This document shows, one piece after another, positions 24,535 through 35,977 of a stretch of 64,000 nucleotides of DNA. Source of the DNA: Saturnia japonica (Eukaryota > Arthropoda > Insecta > Lepidoptera > Saturniidae); contig CM065316.1 of assembly GCA_033032175.1 (NCBI GenBank), forward strand, positions 3,690,115 through 3,754,114, given 5' to 3'. Position 1 is the first letter of the stretch, and the number at the start of each line of letters is the position of its first letter. Below the pieces are notes generated by a model. It was given only the letters and a program-made list of their open reading frames with translations. It did not search any database and was not told where the DNA came from. Both the position numbers and the translations under genes were made by a program.

Positions 24535-26370
24535 TATCCAAATACCCCAAAAATCTTACTCAAATTCCCCAAATCGGAGAAAGACATAGTACAAATTCCC
24601 CACAATTTTCCCATGTTATTTTCACAAGAAAAAAAAAACCTTTGGAATAAAAAAATATATTAAAGTAAAATATTTTTAGACAATATTAAGAGATATATAA
24701 TACATTATTTATAATTTCAAATATTCATTTAAAATGTGAATGAAAAATAACAGGCATTTTAATATTGTTGCGACCCGTAATAAAACAATAAGAAAATAAA
24801 AGAGTGCACTTTTGCTTACGAAACAAAAATGTAGGAATTTGGAAGGTTGGGAACCGCCTTTCTCAAGCGTTTTTTATTGTGGTTTGTTTTTATTTCTTTA
24901 TTGAGGTTCTTTTCTTCTTTTTAATTTTAATCATGTGAAGACGATTCTCAGAGTGGGTATTGTACTGGCTGACAGGGTGTAATAAAGTAATTAAGTGGAA
25001 CTATACAAACAAAGTACTAAAATCGTTAAAATTGGATAAACAAGGACATTAGGCATTTAGGCACCTCACAAAATTTTATTAAAACGGATTTAAAATGGTG
25101 CATGTGTAGTGTTTACAGTGCTTTTATTTTAAAATAAATGCTTTCATCACAATATAAGGCTTTTTATTCAGTATAATATAAACTACTATTAAATTTAAAA
25201 AAAGTTTCATTTCATCGATCGATGCAGTATTTGAACACGTTACCATTGAGCCATCATCAATACTGAGCTGTCATCGCTACTATGAGTTATCAATAAAAAA
25301 AATTATGGATGTATTCAAATGTTACGAATGGCAACACAAACAACATGAAAATGGCGATTTTGAAACTTGTTAGCCTCGCTTTTTTTTTACCTAAACATTT
25401 TTTAAGTTTAGTAACTGTCGGCTATTCAATATATATTAGAGATATGTGCTATTTTTAAAAAGTGTCTTTTCTTTCATGATGTTTTAACTATCAACATATC
25501 AATAACCAATAGCATTAAAAAAACTATGAGTACTTTTACGAGTAAGCATAGGAATGTACGCACGTAAATTTATACTTCTTTGGCCTAACAAAACAAAAAT
25601 AAATCCAAAAATTTGTATTCCGCCAACAATAAAATATGATATGCATTTTAATCAATCACATAAAGTTTCAGCAGCTCTCAGTTTTACCATCTATTAAGAG
25701 CGCCAAAAGAAGTATAACTTCAAAGTATTAATAATATCCCCGTAATTCTCCACATGTCATATCGCCAATACCCGCTTGCAAAATGAAATTCCCCGCATTT
25801 TGGGGAATTTCCCCAAAATTGAACATCCTTGTTGTATTTATCGAGACATCAACACTTGAAGTCAACTTCACATCCTATGTAGACATAGGGAAAAACATTA
25901 TTTTGCAATCACCGAGACTGTCGTTCCAGTACTAAAAAAGTCACAAAGACTAATTACCGTGACTTTGTAACGTCGATCACTCGCATCTCGATATACGTTT
26001 TAGTAATTCGTACAATAGGTTATTACTTTTTTAATTTACTGGAAGAAACCGATACAGCACATACAGTTGATCTGAAATAACCAACAAACTTTCACAGGCT
26101 TAGTTAGGACTGTAACACAATAGTAAGACTATGTGGTTTAATTAATATTTTGAGCCAACAAATTGATTTTATATTTACATTTTATTTTTTATTATTTAAA
26201 TTTTGGTTGGTTTTAGTTTGTATCACCAAATTAATAATCCTCATCTCTACTAATTCACTACTACCATTTTGATTTTTTAATTTGAGTTTGCAAATTTTGT
26301 ACATTTGGTTATAGGTATTCAGCTATCGAATTATATCTTAAAAACTGAGACGGCCAATCTAACATCACTT

Positions 26371-26500
26371 GCACTTGGTGCACCCTGCTGAGTAACGGAT
26401 ATGACGATAGCTGGATGGTAGGGTTGTTTCGCCGGACTGTGTAACAACCACCACGCATGTGGTGAAAAGTCCGTCATAGTACCTCGAATTTGCGTGTCAT
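26371..26500 (+). repeat. dispersed repeat J, copy 1
   Basis: Matches the reverse complement of 48776-48930, with shared words 'gtgcaccctg', 'tgagtaacg', 'caaccaccacgc' against 'caaccaccatgc', and 'gtgaaaag'. Family unknown. It lies in the spacer of the inverted-repeat structure. The open frame running from 26494 starts at its edge and is not recognisable. Confidence 0.6.
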
Positions 26501-27591
26501 GTTCAACCTGTTCATATCCAGTTAAATTTTTTCAGAGCGGTATAACAGTGGCGATCGTCGATGGACAACGATTTCTAGGTGGTCTCCATTGTGTTTGGAT
26601 TGTATTGTGCTTAACATCATGGACAGTATTGTCAATGTGCCATGCTAATATGTATTTTTTTAAAAACAGTATTTGTTGTTTGAAATTTACTCATACCCCA
26701 CTAGTAGGTTTACGGATCAAGTTGGCCAGAAACAAACCAACTCACTCTCTCTCACTCGCATTCAAGCTGAAAATACGCATCAAGGCAACCCGACACCACG
26801 ATATCGCTGCAATCGCTGCTTCATTTTGTTTCGTGTTATGCGTTGTGATCTGAGTTGCGAAGAACGGAGATATCTAGTGGAACTTTAGAACGAAGGAAAG
26901 GAACAACCTAAGTGATTTTGGAACGTTATTCCTTCGTCTGAAATCACAATGATACTTTTAGATACCAAATCACAGTGACTTTTTTACCGTTACGCTATTT
27001 ATCAATCACCTCTAATAGTTTAGTTATTTTATTGACGTTTATTGTTTAATTAATTAGAATGTAGAATTAATTTGTTTAAACCTTATACAAATTTCATTAC
27101 CTACCTATCTTTTTTGTTTTGATTTGAACATAATATATTGTATGATTAAGATTACAATGATTAAATTGATTAATAATCTATGTTTTCAACACTAGGCAGC
27201 AGTGAGATGATTGCATCAGGGCTGTCGATTTGTGGAGAATTCCCAAATTATATGGAATTTTAACTCCATTTGGGATTTTGTGGGGAATGGCGATGTTGGT
27301 AAATGCGGTAATTTTAACGATTTAATACTTTGAAGATATACTTCTTTTAGCACACTTAATAGAGAGTAAAATTAAGAGCTCCTCGAGCATTATGTGACTG
27401 TATAAAATACAGATCAAATCATGTTGTTAGCACGATACCATTTTGTAGTTATTATTGTTTTGTTACGTCAAAGTGTAACCTTTTATGTGCGTACAAAAAT
27501 ATACTCATAATTTTTTTAAGTTATCGATTATTGATAAATGCTGCTGGTTTCATAACCTCACGATGAACAAAAAGACACTTGTAAAATATTT

Positions 27592-27866
27592 ACATAACAT
27601 AACATACCATCACGACTACATCCCCCAAGGGTTAGGCAGAGGTATACTAATGTACATCCACAGTTCGCCGTGTATTTTGTTTAGGTCCAATGTAATAGGG
27701 GGCGAGCCTATTGCCATTAATGAGGCACAAAGCCAAACTCCGAGCTGCTACTAAGAATTTCATAGTAAAACCTAATAAGTAATAACACTTTGCTCGACCT
27801 GGGAATCGAATCCAGGATCTCGATTATAGCAGTCGCGCTTGCGACCACTAGGCTAATGAAGCCTTT
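27592..27866 (-). mobile_element. tRNA-derived SINE, full-length copy B
   Basis: Same family as 21771-22036: the head on the minus strand starts near 27866 with A box TAGCCTAGTGG and B box GGATTCGATTCCC, and the tail ends in a TATGT repeat near 27592. It lies inside the 4-kb inverted-repeat structure, between its inner and outer right arms, so it arrived after that structure formed or with one arm. Confidence 0.85.
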
Positions 27867-28560
27867 TTAGGTTATTGAAGACTTACAATTTAATAAAATT
27901 TTAAAATTCCCCTTTATAATTTTAACATCTACGTCAGCCTGTCCAATGCCACTCTAAAAACCTTTTTCATACGGTCCCATACACTTAAGAAGAATTTTCA
28001 CAAAGTAATCAAAATAAACAACAACCAAAAACGTCTGAGAAAGGCGGTTCCCAAACTTTTCAAGTACCTGCATTTTCATTCGTTAGCAACAGTGCGTACT
28101 TCTGTTTGTCTTATTACAGGTACAAATAACTGTTATTTTTGGAGTTTACTCCTTAAGCTTATTAATTAATCGATTTTCATATAAGACCACCGGTATGAAA
28201 ATTTTATGAGAAGTGAAACCAATACAAGCGTTTATTATAAAGCGTTACTTTTTTCTGCGTGGAGTATCTTGCGTACTGTTCACTTTGAAATCATGAACCT
28301 ATATGTATACTTATAATGATTTAACTCCAGTCGTGCATCAGAGCTGACACTCACTTTTTTTTAAATTAATAAATTAAATTGTAAATAATGCATTCAAATA
28401 CCCATTATAACGCCTAAAGATTTTTACTTCAATTTTTTTTCTTGTAATACATTTTTCCCTAAGAAAACTTTGTGGATAAATTGTGGGGACTTGGGGAGTC
28501 AGGTATTGGTCTTACACATTTTGTGGAATTTGAGCATAATTTTTGGGAACGCAGCCATTG

Positions 28561-28834
28561 ACGTTCTCTGATTATCCATTGACATTGACTTTGACACGCT
28601 GAATGTCATAAACACCTATAAACCTCTGCTTTAAAAATTTATCTCTGCTTTCAGCTGTTTAAAAAATCTATAGTGTGTCTGTTTATCAGTGTTGCCGTTA
28701 CTACGGCAAATACCGTGCTATAATATACGACAATTGGGGTCGTCTGGCAAAATAAACACGGTACAAAGCAGAACATTCGTTGCCGTATCCTAAAACACGG
28801 CAATCACAGTACCAGTACAGTCCACTCGCATTAA
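28561..28834. other. short intergenic gap
   Basis: No gene or element ends seen. Has several 'cacggcaat'-type words that recur near 34960-35000, of unclear meaning. Confidence 0.3.
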
Positions 28835-29656
28835 GCCGCCGCGCCGCACATTTGACTGAAAACGGAGCCTCCCTTTCATAGGATTTTAGAAAAATTAAAT
28901 ATGTTATTTCATAGTTTTAAGTATACAGTTTTGTCAAAACAGTCATATCATTGTATAATTTAGCAATTTCTAGATTTATTTTTAATTTCTACACCATATA
29001 ATATGGACATGTAAATTTCAAATGTATGAAAATGGATTTTCTTTTCGTCATAACTTTTTTGTGTTTTGAGTTGTAAATCTGAAACTTATACATATCGTTA
29101 CTGGGGTGGTAATGAACCCTTAGGACTTTTCACCTTGACCGCGGGCGTCCCCGTTCAACAGATATTTGTTGATGAAAATTTCATACTTTGATGACATTGT
29201 ATTGAGGTGAAATCATCAATCTGTAGGTTTATTTCGACCTGAATGCTACAGGTATCGATTAATAAAGTTAGCCCTGATTTACCCTACCGCTTCGTTTTCA
29301 TTATCTTTAAAAAATACGATTCAGAATTAGTTTTAAAAATTCAATATACCTATTTTTCTTGATTAAAAGTTGTACATTACCTATAAATTTGGACTATCTA
29401 CTTAAATTAACACCAACTATCATTAATAAATTACCAATTTAGCAATTTCAAGCTTTATTTTAACTTATATACCAAATAATATTGACTTGTAAATTTTATA
29501 TGTATGAAAATGAACTTGCCTTTCTTCATAACTTTTTTTGTTTTCAATTATAAAGCTGAAACTTATACGTAACGTTACCGAGGTGGTAACGAACCCTTAG
29601 GTCTTTGACATTGAGCCCAGGTGTCCCCGTTCAAAAGATATAAATTAATTGTTTAA

Positions 29657-30615
29657 AGGGGAGTTGCTGAATTGCAGCCAACTGCTGTCAATGATACAAA
29701 TGTGAAAAACAGACTTCATATGACCATGATATATGGTAAGATAACTTCATATCTTTCAGATACCTCAATAGCAGTATGTGATATTTGTAAAGCGAAGCCG
29801 AAAGATATGATTGCCATCGACTTGATATCGCGAAGAATTCATTCTGAGGATATTTTTAAGTATGGCCTATCTTCCCTCCACGCCTGGATTAAATGCATGG
29901 AATGCTTATTGCATATTGCGTATCGCCTAGATTTCAAAAAATGGCAAGCCAAAGGAGACGATTTAAAGCAACTAGTAGATAACAAGAAAAATATTATACA
30001 AGAAAAGTTTCGAGATGAAATGGGACTGCTTGTAGATATAGTTAAACAAGTTGCGGGAACGACCAATGATGGGAACACCGCAAGAAGGTTTTTTGCAAAT
30101 CCTCAAGGAACTGCACAGATCGCTGATGTTGATGAAGAACTCAACAGGAGATTTGCGGTGATTCTTCAGGTAGTCTCATGTGGAAAGTTTGTTGATGTGG
30201 AAAAGTTCCGGCAATATTGTTCTAAAACAGCTCATAAATATGTCGAGTTATATCAGTGATATTATATGCCTTCTAGCATGCATAAATTACTCATGCATGA
30301 TGCAGACATAATTGAGCATAATAACTTTATCCCAATTGGCAAACTTTCTGAAGAGCTTCTGAAGCACGCAATAAAGATTTTAAAAATTTTAGAGTATTCC
30401 ACTCGAGAAAAATTAGTAGAATTGCAACAAATGAGGATATTCTCCATAGTTTGTTAATAACTTCTGACCCATACCTGTCCAGCATCAGACCTAAGATAAG
30501 TCAACTTAGCCATAAACCGCTATCACATGAAGCTAAATTGTTATTGGTAAATTCTACATCAGATAAAGGAAATATAGAGTTTGTAGATGTTAGAAATTTG
30601 TGTGACTTTGAGTAA
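29657..30615 (+). pseudogene. Transib/RAG1-like transposase, C-terminal part, broken
   Basis: About 315 codons align with the C-terminal half of the RAG1 core. Visible: the C-x2-C zinc pair in CDICKA (RAG1 C727/C730), the GLSSLHAWI block, RRFFANP, the H-x4-H pair in HKLLMH (RAG1 H937/H942), then LSEELLEARNK where the Glu before ARNK aligns with catalytic E962, and a C-terminal stretch around ITSDP to the TAA at 30613-30615. Breaks: a TGA at 30257-30259 where Trp is expected and a one-base frameshift near 30360, right beside the catalytic Glu codon. The residue that should match D708 looks to be Tyr (MIYGK). The N-terminal part with the first Asp is missing. No function is left. Alignment to RAG1 is from memory; the combined motifs make the family very likely. 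Confidence 0.88.
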
Positions 30616-31324
30616 TGTATGTGTTATCGCGAATCTCCTAGAAAAACTAAATCAACCAGGTGGCTTGTTTTCCCCAATCCAGGTGTTTCCTTAAAACCAT
30701 ATGAAGCAAACCACTAACCTTGATCGTAGCGACTTCTGCTTGCGGTGCACCGCTATACTGCCACACACTCGTACATACACATGTACTAAAGTCAAACTGT
30801 ATGGTTTTGTCCTCTATTTCTTGGATTTCTATATAAATCAATAAAATAACACACTGTGTCTTCCGCTCTCGAACCGTGATTAATTTTTACTGACGGTCGT
30901 CACAAAAAAGTCTCACCTAGCCGCCAACCCCGGTATCGTGATCTACCCACATATGATATTATAAAAACCGCCTGGACAGTATGAGTGTAATTAAGTATGT
31001 ATCATCGGAACTATATGTATATCATAATTTATAATATCATAATTTTGATATAAAATATTTTTATATATTTGGAATTTACATTTACATCATCTATTTAGCG
31101 GTACTGTTGTAATCGATAAGTTAAAATGAATATAAGATCTCATGTTATTTACACTGCTTTTATTTAGAATCCTAATCTAGCCCCAGAAATAACTGTTTAA
31201 TCTTTTATGACAAACATCAATATCAACGAAACAAATAAACTAATTACCTTAATTAGCAAAATCAAGACATTCTGGTACAAATGTGAAACAAAAACAATCA
31301 AGAATAGTAACAGGTAAAGGATAA
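30616..31324. other. inner non-coding part of the Transib-like region
   Basis: No reading frame recognised. At about 30840-30900 there is a stretch with an AATAAA word followed by GC-richer sequence that could be an old LTR fragment; no second LTR was found. Confidence 0.3.
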
Positions 31325-32044
31325 TTGGTGTTAATTTAAGTTTATAGTGCAAATTTATAGGTAATTTACAACTTTTAATAAAGAAAAATAGGTATATTGA
31401 AATTATAAAACTAATTCTGAATCGTATTTTTGAAAGATAATGAAAACGAAGCGGTAGGGTAAATCAGGGCTAACTTTATTAATCGATACCTGTAGCATTC
31501 AGGTCGAAAATAAACCTACAGATTGATGTTTTCACCTCAATACAATGTCATCAAAGTATGAAATTTTCATCAACAAATATCTGTTGAACGGGGACGCCCG
31601 GGGTCAAGGTGAAAGGTCCTAAGGGTTCATAACCACCCCAGTAACGATATTTATAAGTTTCAGCTTTACAACTCAAACACACAAAAAAGTTATGACGAAA
31701 AGAAAATCCATTTTCATACATTTGAAATTTACAAGTCTATATTATATGGTGTAGAAATTAAAAATAAAGCTAGAAATTGCTAAATTATACAATGATATGA
31801 ATGTTTTGACAAAACTGTATACATACTTAAAACTATGAAATAACATATTTAATTTTTCTAAAATCCTATGAAAGGGAGGCTCCGATTTCAGTCGAATGTG
31901 CGCCGCGCCGCGCCGCATCGGCAACAGCTAATCCACAATGAAATAGTATATTATCTATAATTCAGTCCGAATTGACTTCACTCATTATTATTAGATAACA
32001 TCACTAGCTTAGACAGTCGTGCGGGCCGGACGTTAGAGTGGATA

Positions 32045-34354
32045 AAGGTATACCAGAATCTCATGAAAAATAGGGAAATTAAATTTTGTAGTAAGAAACA
32101 CTAGGGTAATTGGAGTAAAACGTCTTGATACTTTTAATTTTTTATTAATATGCCCTAATATCATTAATCAAAAACATTATTTGTACTACGCTGTCAAAAA
32201 AGCACCGGCAAAAACAGCACTGTATTGACAGATGCAACTAAAACTCCGTGCCAAAATGGTAAACAGTTGTGCCAATCTAACAACAAAAAAACAATAAATT
32301 GATTTTTGAACCATAATAACAAATCATCCATTGCCGATGCTTTTTTGACTGAATGTATATACTGTAATAGGGGTTGTTGGTTTTCCATAGGACTTGAGTG
32401 GTAGAGCAGACAATAAATCGAAAATGCATTGACTTGTTTAGATAATTATATTATGATATTATATAATTGCATTTTTTTTATCATAAAAATAAAATAACTT
32501 TATTCCGAGCTGGAAAATGGTTCTAAGTATTCCACTTGCATATCTTCTTCTTCATCTGAGGAAGATGATGAAGACACAGAGGTATTTATAATAAATCGCT
32601 CCTCTTGCTTTTCTATTAACCTATCTTGATCAATGAAATCATTTTCATGTTTTATTACATGCTCGCAACATTTTTGCCATTCATCTGCACAAATTTGTGA
32701 GAAAGCTTCCTCTGTTTATGACTTGTTATCAGTTGCAGGCCTATTAATATTCTTCTCGGCAATTTTCTGCTTCAATAAACCCCATATCATTTCTATGGGA
32801 TTTAGAGTGCAATGATAAGGTGGAAGCCTTAACACTTCATGACCGTGCGATTTAAAAATTTCATCAATCTTATATATGGGTGGAGATTTGTTTTGTTGCA
32901 CTGCTTCAAGTAATTGGCACTTACGCCAACGATCTTCATAATCAATATTATTTTTAAGCAGCCATTCTTTAATATCAGCTATACGGTCGGCTTGTGTGGG
33001 CGGTTTATTCAATTGTACAGAATGATAACTTGCGTTATCCATGACAATGAGAGCTGGTTTCCTAAGATTTGGTAGTAATTTTTCCGTGACCCATTTTTTA
33101 AAGCTATTTTGATTAATATCATGATGGTAGTCAGCAGATATACTTTTTGACCTATATATTAAGCAAAAATTGGGCACAAAACCGTTTTCTCCGCCAGCAT
33201 TCACAATAATCCATCTTGCTCTCGCTGAAATACTTTTATAAGGATCTGCAAGATCGTTACTTTGCCAACACTTATTTACAGAACATGTACCGTGTATATA
33301 AGTTTCGTCTAAATAAACTACATCTAGTTTGTTAGGTTCTTGTGATTCACAGTTCTTCTTCATACGCTCTAAATATCTGAATCTTTGTATCTTGATGTCA
33401 TAACGCTCCATCAAAATAGTTTTTTTTGATTGGCACTTTACAAATTCAAAGCCTATGTTCTTCAGAATAAGCCTGTAAAAAAGCATAAGTTAAAAAATGT
33501 AGCAACGTTAAACTATAGCAAGTAAAATAAGTAGATACATATATGTGTTAACTCAATGATTCTCTGCCTCCATTGAAATCAATATCTTCCCGAAGAGTTT
33601 GTAACAATTTCCTCACGGTTGGAATTTCTTTCCGTACAGTATAAAATTCCTTTATTTTATTTTTTATCACTTCTAAATCAAACCTCTCCAGATTAATTTT
33701 TTTCTTTCCCCCTTTCCTCCTTTTACCAGGCGTATAGAACACACCTCCGTTTACTCTTCCTTCATTAATAATTCTTCGTATGGTAGAAGAAGAAACCCCT
33801 GTAAGTAACAGTTCAATAACATAGAGTAAGGATAGTAAATAATATAATATTACTTATTTGATTTCATCATGGGTTTGAATTTTTTTTTTAATGTACGAGA
33901 ACCCTAAGTAATTTACACACAAAAATATTTGTTTGAAGAATATCAAAAAAGCTGCCAAACTATTACTAACTGTAACTTTAACACTATGATTAAAATAATA
34001 ATAATTGTTTCGGTACTTAGAAAAATGTATGTATAAAATATAAAGTATCTTGACTTGTTAGTTCTACTAACCGGTGAATGTTTGAACTCCCTTTAAAATT
34101 GAAGATTCTGGTTGACCTCCATCTTCTTCTGCACAAATCCTTTGGTATACATTGTAAACAACGTTCCTTGCTTGTGATCGAATTGGTTTTTTCGACATTT
34201 TCACGAAAACTGTAACTTTTGAAGAAAAAAACAAAACATCTCTGCAGCGGTTGACTCAACTCGAATTTAATTTGATAGATGACAATTGAAAATTGCCATA
34301 TGAAAATCACAATTAATTTTTTTCTTTTCGTTCCATGAGATTCTGGTACACCTT
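32045..34354 (-). mobile_element. Tc1/mariner-related transposon with DD81E transposase, complete ends
   Basis: Left end AAGGTATACCAGAATCTCAT and right end, read inward, AAGGTGTACCAGAATCTCAT match at 19 of the first 20 bases. TA flanks both (32043-32044 and 34355-34356). Length 2310 bases. The transposase occupies three exons on the minus strand. The element is younger-looking than its neighbours, with only two evident defects. Confidence 0.88.
32500..34198 (-). pseudogene. DD81E (Sailor/DD82E-like) transposase, three exons, nearly intact
   Basis: Exon 1, 34198-34072, starts MSKKPIRSQ. Exon 2, 33798-33553, holds a helix-turn-helix (GVSSSTIRRIINEG) and a basic stretch. Exon 3, 33472-32500, carries the DDE domain: Asp in VVYLDETYIH, Asp in LIVMDNASYH, Glu in LNPIEMIWG, with 81 residues between the last two acidic residues. 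This wide spacing fits the DD82E branch (named Sailor, as I recall) of the IS630-Tc1-mariner group. Intron 1 is a clean phase 1 GT-AG. For intron 2 the acceptor (TTTTTTACAG) is good but the donor reads AG|TTAAC, as if one G of AG|GT were lost; using A|GTTAAC breaks the frame. A TAA at 32716-32718 cuts off the last 70 or so codons, which stay readable and acidic to 32500. Total about 448 codons. Confidence 0.85.
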
Positions 34355-34356
34355 TA

Positions 34357-35183
34357 GTAAGCCAATAATAGAACAACGTCTTTAGTAGGGAGTTCCCCGT
34401 AATATTAAATATTTATCAAACAATTATATTTCGTTCTTATATACTTCATACGTAATATTCACTGTGCTGTTAAAACGCGAGTAGGAATACCGATCAAAGT
34501 TCTAAAAATGAAAACCCCTAAAAAAATGAAAGTTATAGCATTAAGCTTGTTAGTGTTCAAACTAATAGTGCAATAAAATGTTCATTCATTCAAATCACGT
34601 AATAAAATCATAACTTTCACCATAATTAAAACATTACTTGTAAAACGATATATTAAGGCTCAAGGAAATTATACAAACTTTAATTCATCCAAAGAAATTC
34701 TGAATTCTTTAAAAGATAGCTCATAATACGATTGGAAGAAAAAGTAGAAATAATTATCAGTATCACTGACCTTTGACGAACAAATTGCGCTACAATCGCA
34801 CATATTTATTTTTTTAAGCATTATTTTATGAATCTTGTACGGAATCGTCAGGGCGTAGGTCAGGGCTACTGGTACTTGGCCAATTACTTTTTGATCACTT
34901 TTCAACTATAGGTACAAAATAATTACGAAAATTTTAATTTTGGTTACTTAAAATGTATGAGACACGGCAATTTTTCAACATTTACTTACCCTAAAACACG
35001 CCAATCAATTTTTTTTAAATGGCAACGCTGCGGTTTTACTGTCATTTAGCCATTTTATTTTTAGAGAATAAAATTCATATTATGTGTTTTGTTTGTTAGA
35101 TTTACTAATTATTATTAGTTACCTACCTTTTATAATATTAATAACTACTTTAACATTAATAAAGAGTACCATCGAAATAAGAA
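34357..35183 (+). promoter_or_regulatory. SYF2 upstream region
   Basis: Intergenic sequence between the DD81E transposon and the SYF2 start codon. The promoter must lie here, most likely in the last 200 bases, where the sequence is GC-richer near 35020-35040 ('aacgctgcggttttactgtc'). No TATA box or known site can be named with certainty. Confidence 0.3.
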
Positions 35184-35870
35184 ATGTCATCGGATTCAAA
35201 AGAAATCACAATCGCCGAGAAACAAGCTGAACGTATGAAGAGATTACGTTCCTTGCACAGTGCAAGAAATGAAGCTAGAACTCACAACCACCAAGAAGTT
35301 GTTGCTGAGGAAGCAAGAAATAAGTTGCCGTCAAACTACGAAGCTAAACGACGTCAAGCGGAGTGGCTGTTAGATGATCAGAAAAAAAGGGAAGATGCTG
35401 AAAAAGAGGGTAAAAATTATGATAGAGTCAAACTCCTCAATATTTCAGCCACCGAGGCTGAGAGATTAGATCGTAAGAAAAAGAAAAAGAACCCTGACCA
35501 AGGTTTTTCGACATACGAACAAGCAACAATAAGACAATACAATAGATTAGTTAAGAACATGCCTGCTGCAGATATGGAACAATACGAAAAACAGAAACAA
35601 AAGTATGGTGAAGCATTCTACGGTGGACCCAACGTCATAATTCATGGAATGCATGAAGATCGCAAAGAGGCGATAGACAAAATGGTCAATGATATAGAAG
35701 GACAGATTTCGAAGAGAGCAAAATATTCAAGAAGGAGAATTCACAATGACGATGCAGATATTGATTACATCAATGAAAGGAATGCCAAATTCAACAAAAA
35801 GTTGGAAAGATTCTATGGAGATCACACAGCAGAGATTAAGCAGAATTTGGAGAGAGGCACAGCAATATAA
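35184..35870 (+). CDS. SYF2: pre-mRNA splicing factor SYF2
   Basis: Single-exon gene of 228 residues, close to the usual length of animal SYF2 (about 240 in human). SYF2 joins the spliceosome with the NineTeen complex and Prp19-associated factors and acts in the nucleus. Visible features: a charged N-terminal helix (AEKQAERMKRLRSLHSARNEAR), the conserved NYEAKRRQAEWLL segment, a basic KKKKK stretch near residue 100 fitting a nuclear signal, the GFSTYEQATIRQYNRL block, and the conserved C-terminal EAFYGG region and KFNKKLERFYG motif. The ATG at 35184 is chosen because an upstream stop lies close and the N-terminus fits the family. The frame is intact. A 315-bp MITE sits about 107 bases past the stop codon. 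Confidence 0.96.
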   Translation: MSSDSKEITIAEKQAERMKRLRSLHSARNEARTHNHQEVVAEEARNKLPSNYEAKRRQAEWLLDDQKKREDAEKEGKNYDRVKLLNISATEAERLDRKKKKKNPDQGFSTYEQATIRQYNRLVKNMPAADMEQYEKQKQKYGEAFYGGPNVIIHGMHEDRKEAIDKMVNDIEGQISKRAKYSRRRIHNDDADIDYINERNAKFNKKLERFYGDHTAEIKQNLERGTAI

Positions 35871-35977
35871 TATGTTATTCTGTTTCCATTTTAATACTTT
35901 TATTGTGAGAAAAAGTGACTTGCTAAATTATATATATGTCATGTGACATAATTGTCTTTGAAAACCTGGCGGTTTAA
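35871..35977 (+). other. SYF2 3' flank
   Basis: Probable 3' untranslated sequence. No canonical AATAAA was seen before the MITE, so the message may end within or beyond it. Confidence 0.35.

Larger units (their letters stand above)
24535..28560. repeat. nested inverted-repeat (foldback-like) structure, about 4 kb
   Basis: Outer arms: 24535-24875 pairs with 28027-28560 (for example 'ggttgggaaccgcctttctc' on the left and its near complement at 28036-28055 on the right). Inner arms: 25555-25832 pairs with 27226-27490, both rich in 'ccccaaaattccccgcat'-type words. The arms are diverged and the right outer arm carries about 280 extra bases. The spacer (25833-27225) has no clear gene. Either a foldback element or two inverted copies of one MITE family, one inside the other. 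Confidence 0.6.
28835..31918 (+). mobile_element. Transib-like element region with about 580-bp inverted repeats
   Basis: 28835-29413 matches the reverse complement of 31325-31918 with modest divergence, from 'gccgccgcgccgcacattt' on the left to 'taaattaacaccaa' at the inner edge. A shortened direct second copy of part of the left arm lies at 29420-29650. Between the arms is the transposase pseudogene (29657-30615). Known Transib ends are short and start CAC; I could not find matching CAC termini or a 5-bp target duplication here, so the true element limits are unresolved. Confidence 0.65.

Noticed and set aside
26494..26888. Overlapping open frames of 119 and 71 codons
   Set aside because: No recognisable motif, and they lie in the spacer of a repeat structure next to repeat J.
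28680..28830. Similarity of 'cacggcaat' words to the region before SYF2
   Set aside because: Too short and scattered to support a shared element.
30647..30841. Minus-strand frame in the Transib-like region
   Set aside because: Short, no family resemblance, inside mobile-element sequence.
31930..31942. CACAATG word near the right arm as a Transib terminus
   Set aside because: It points the wrong way for a right end and has no partner at the left.
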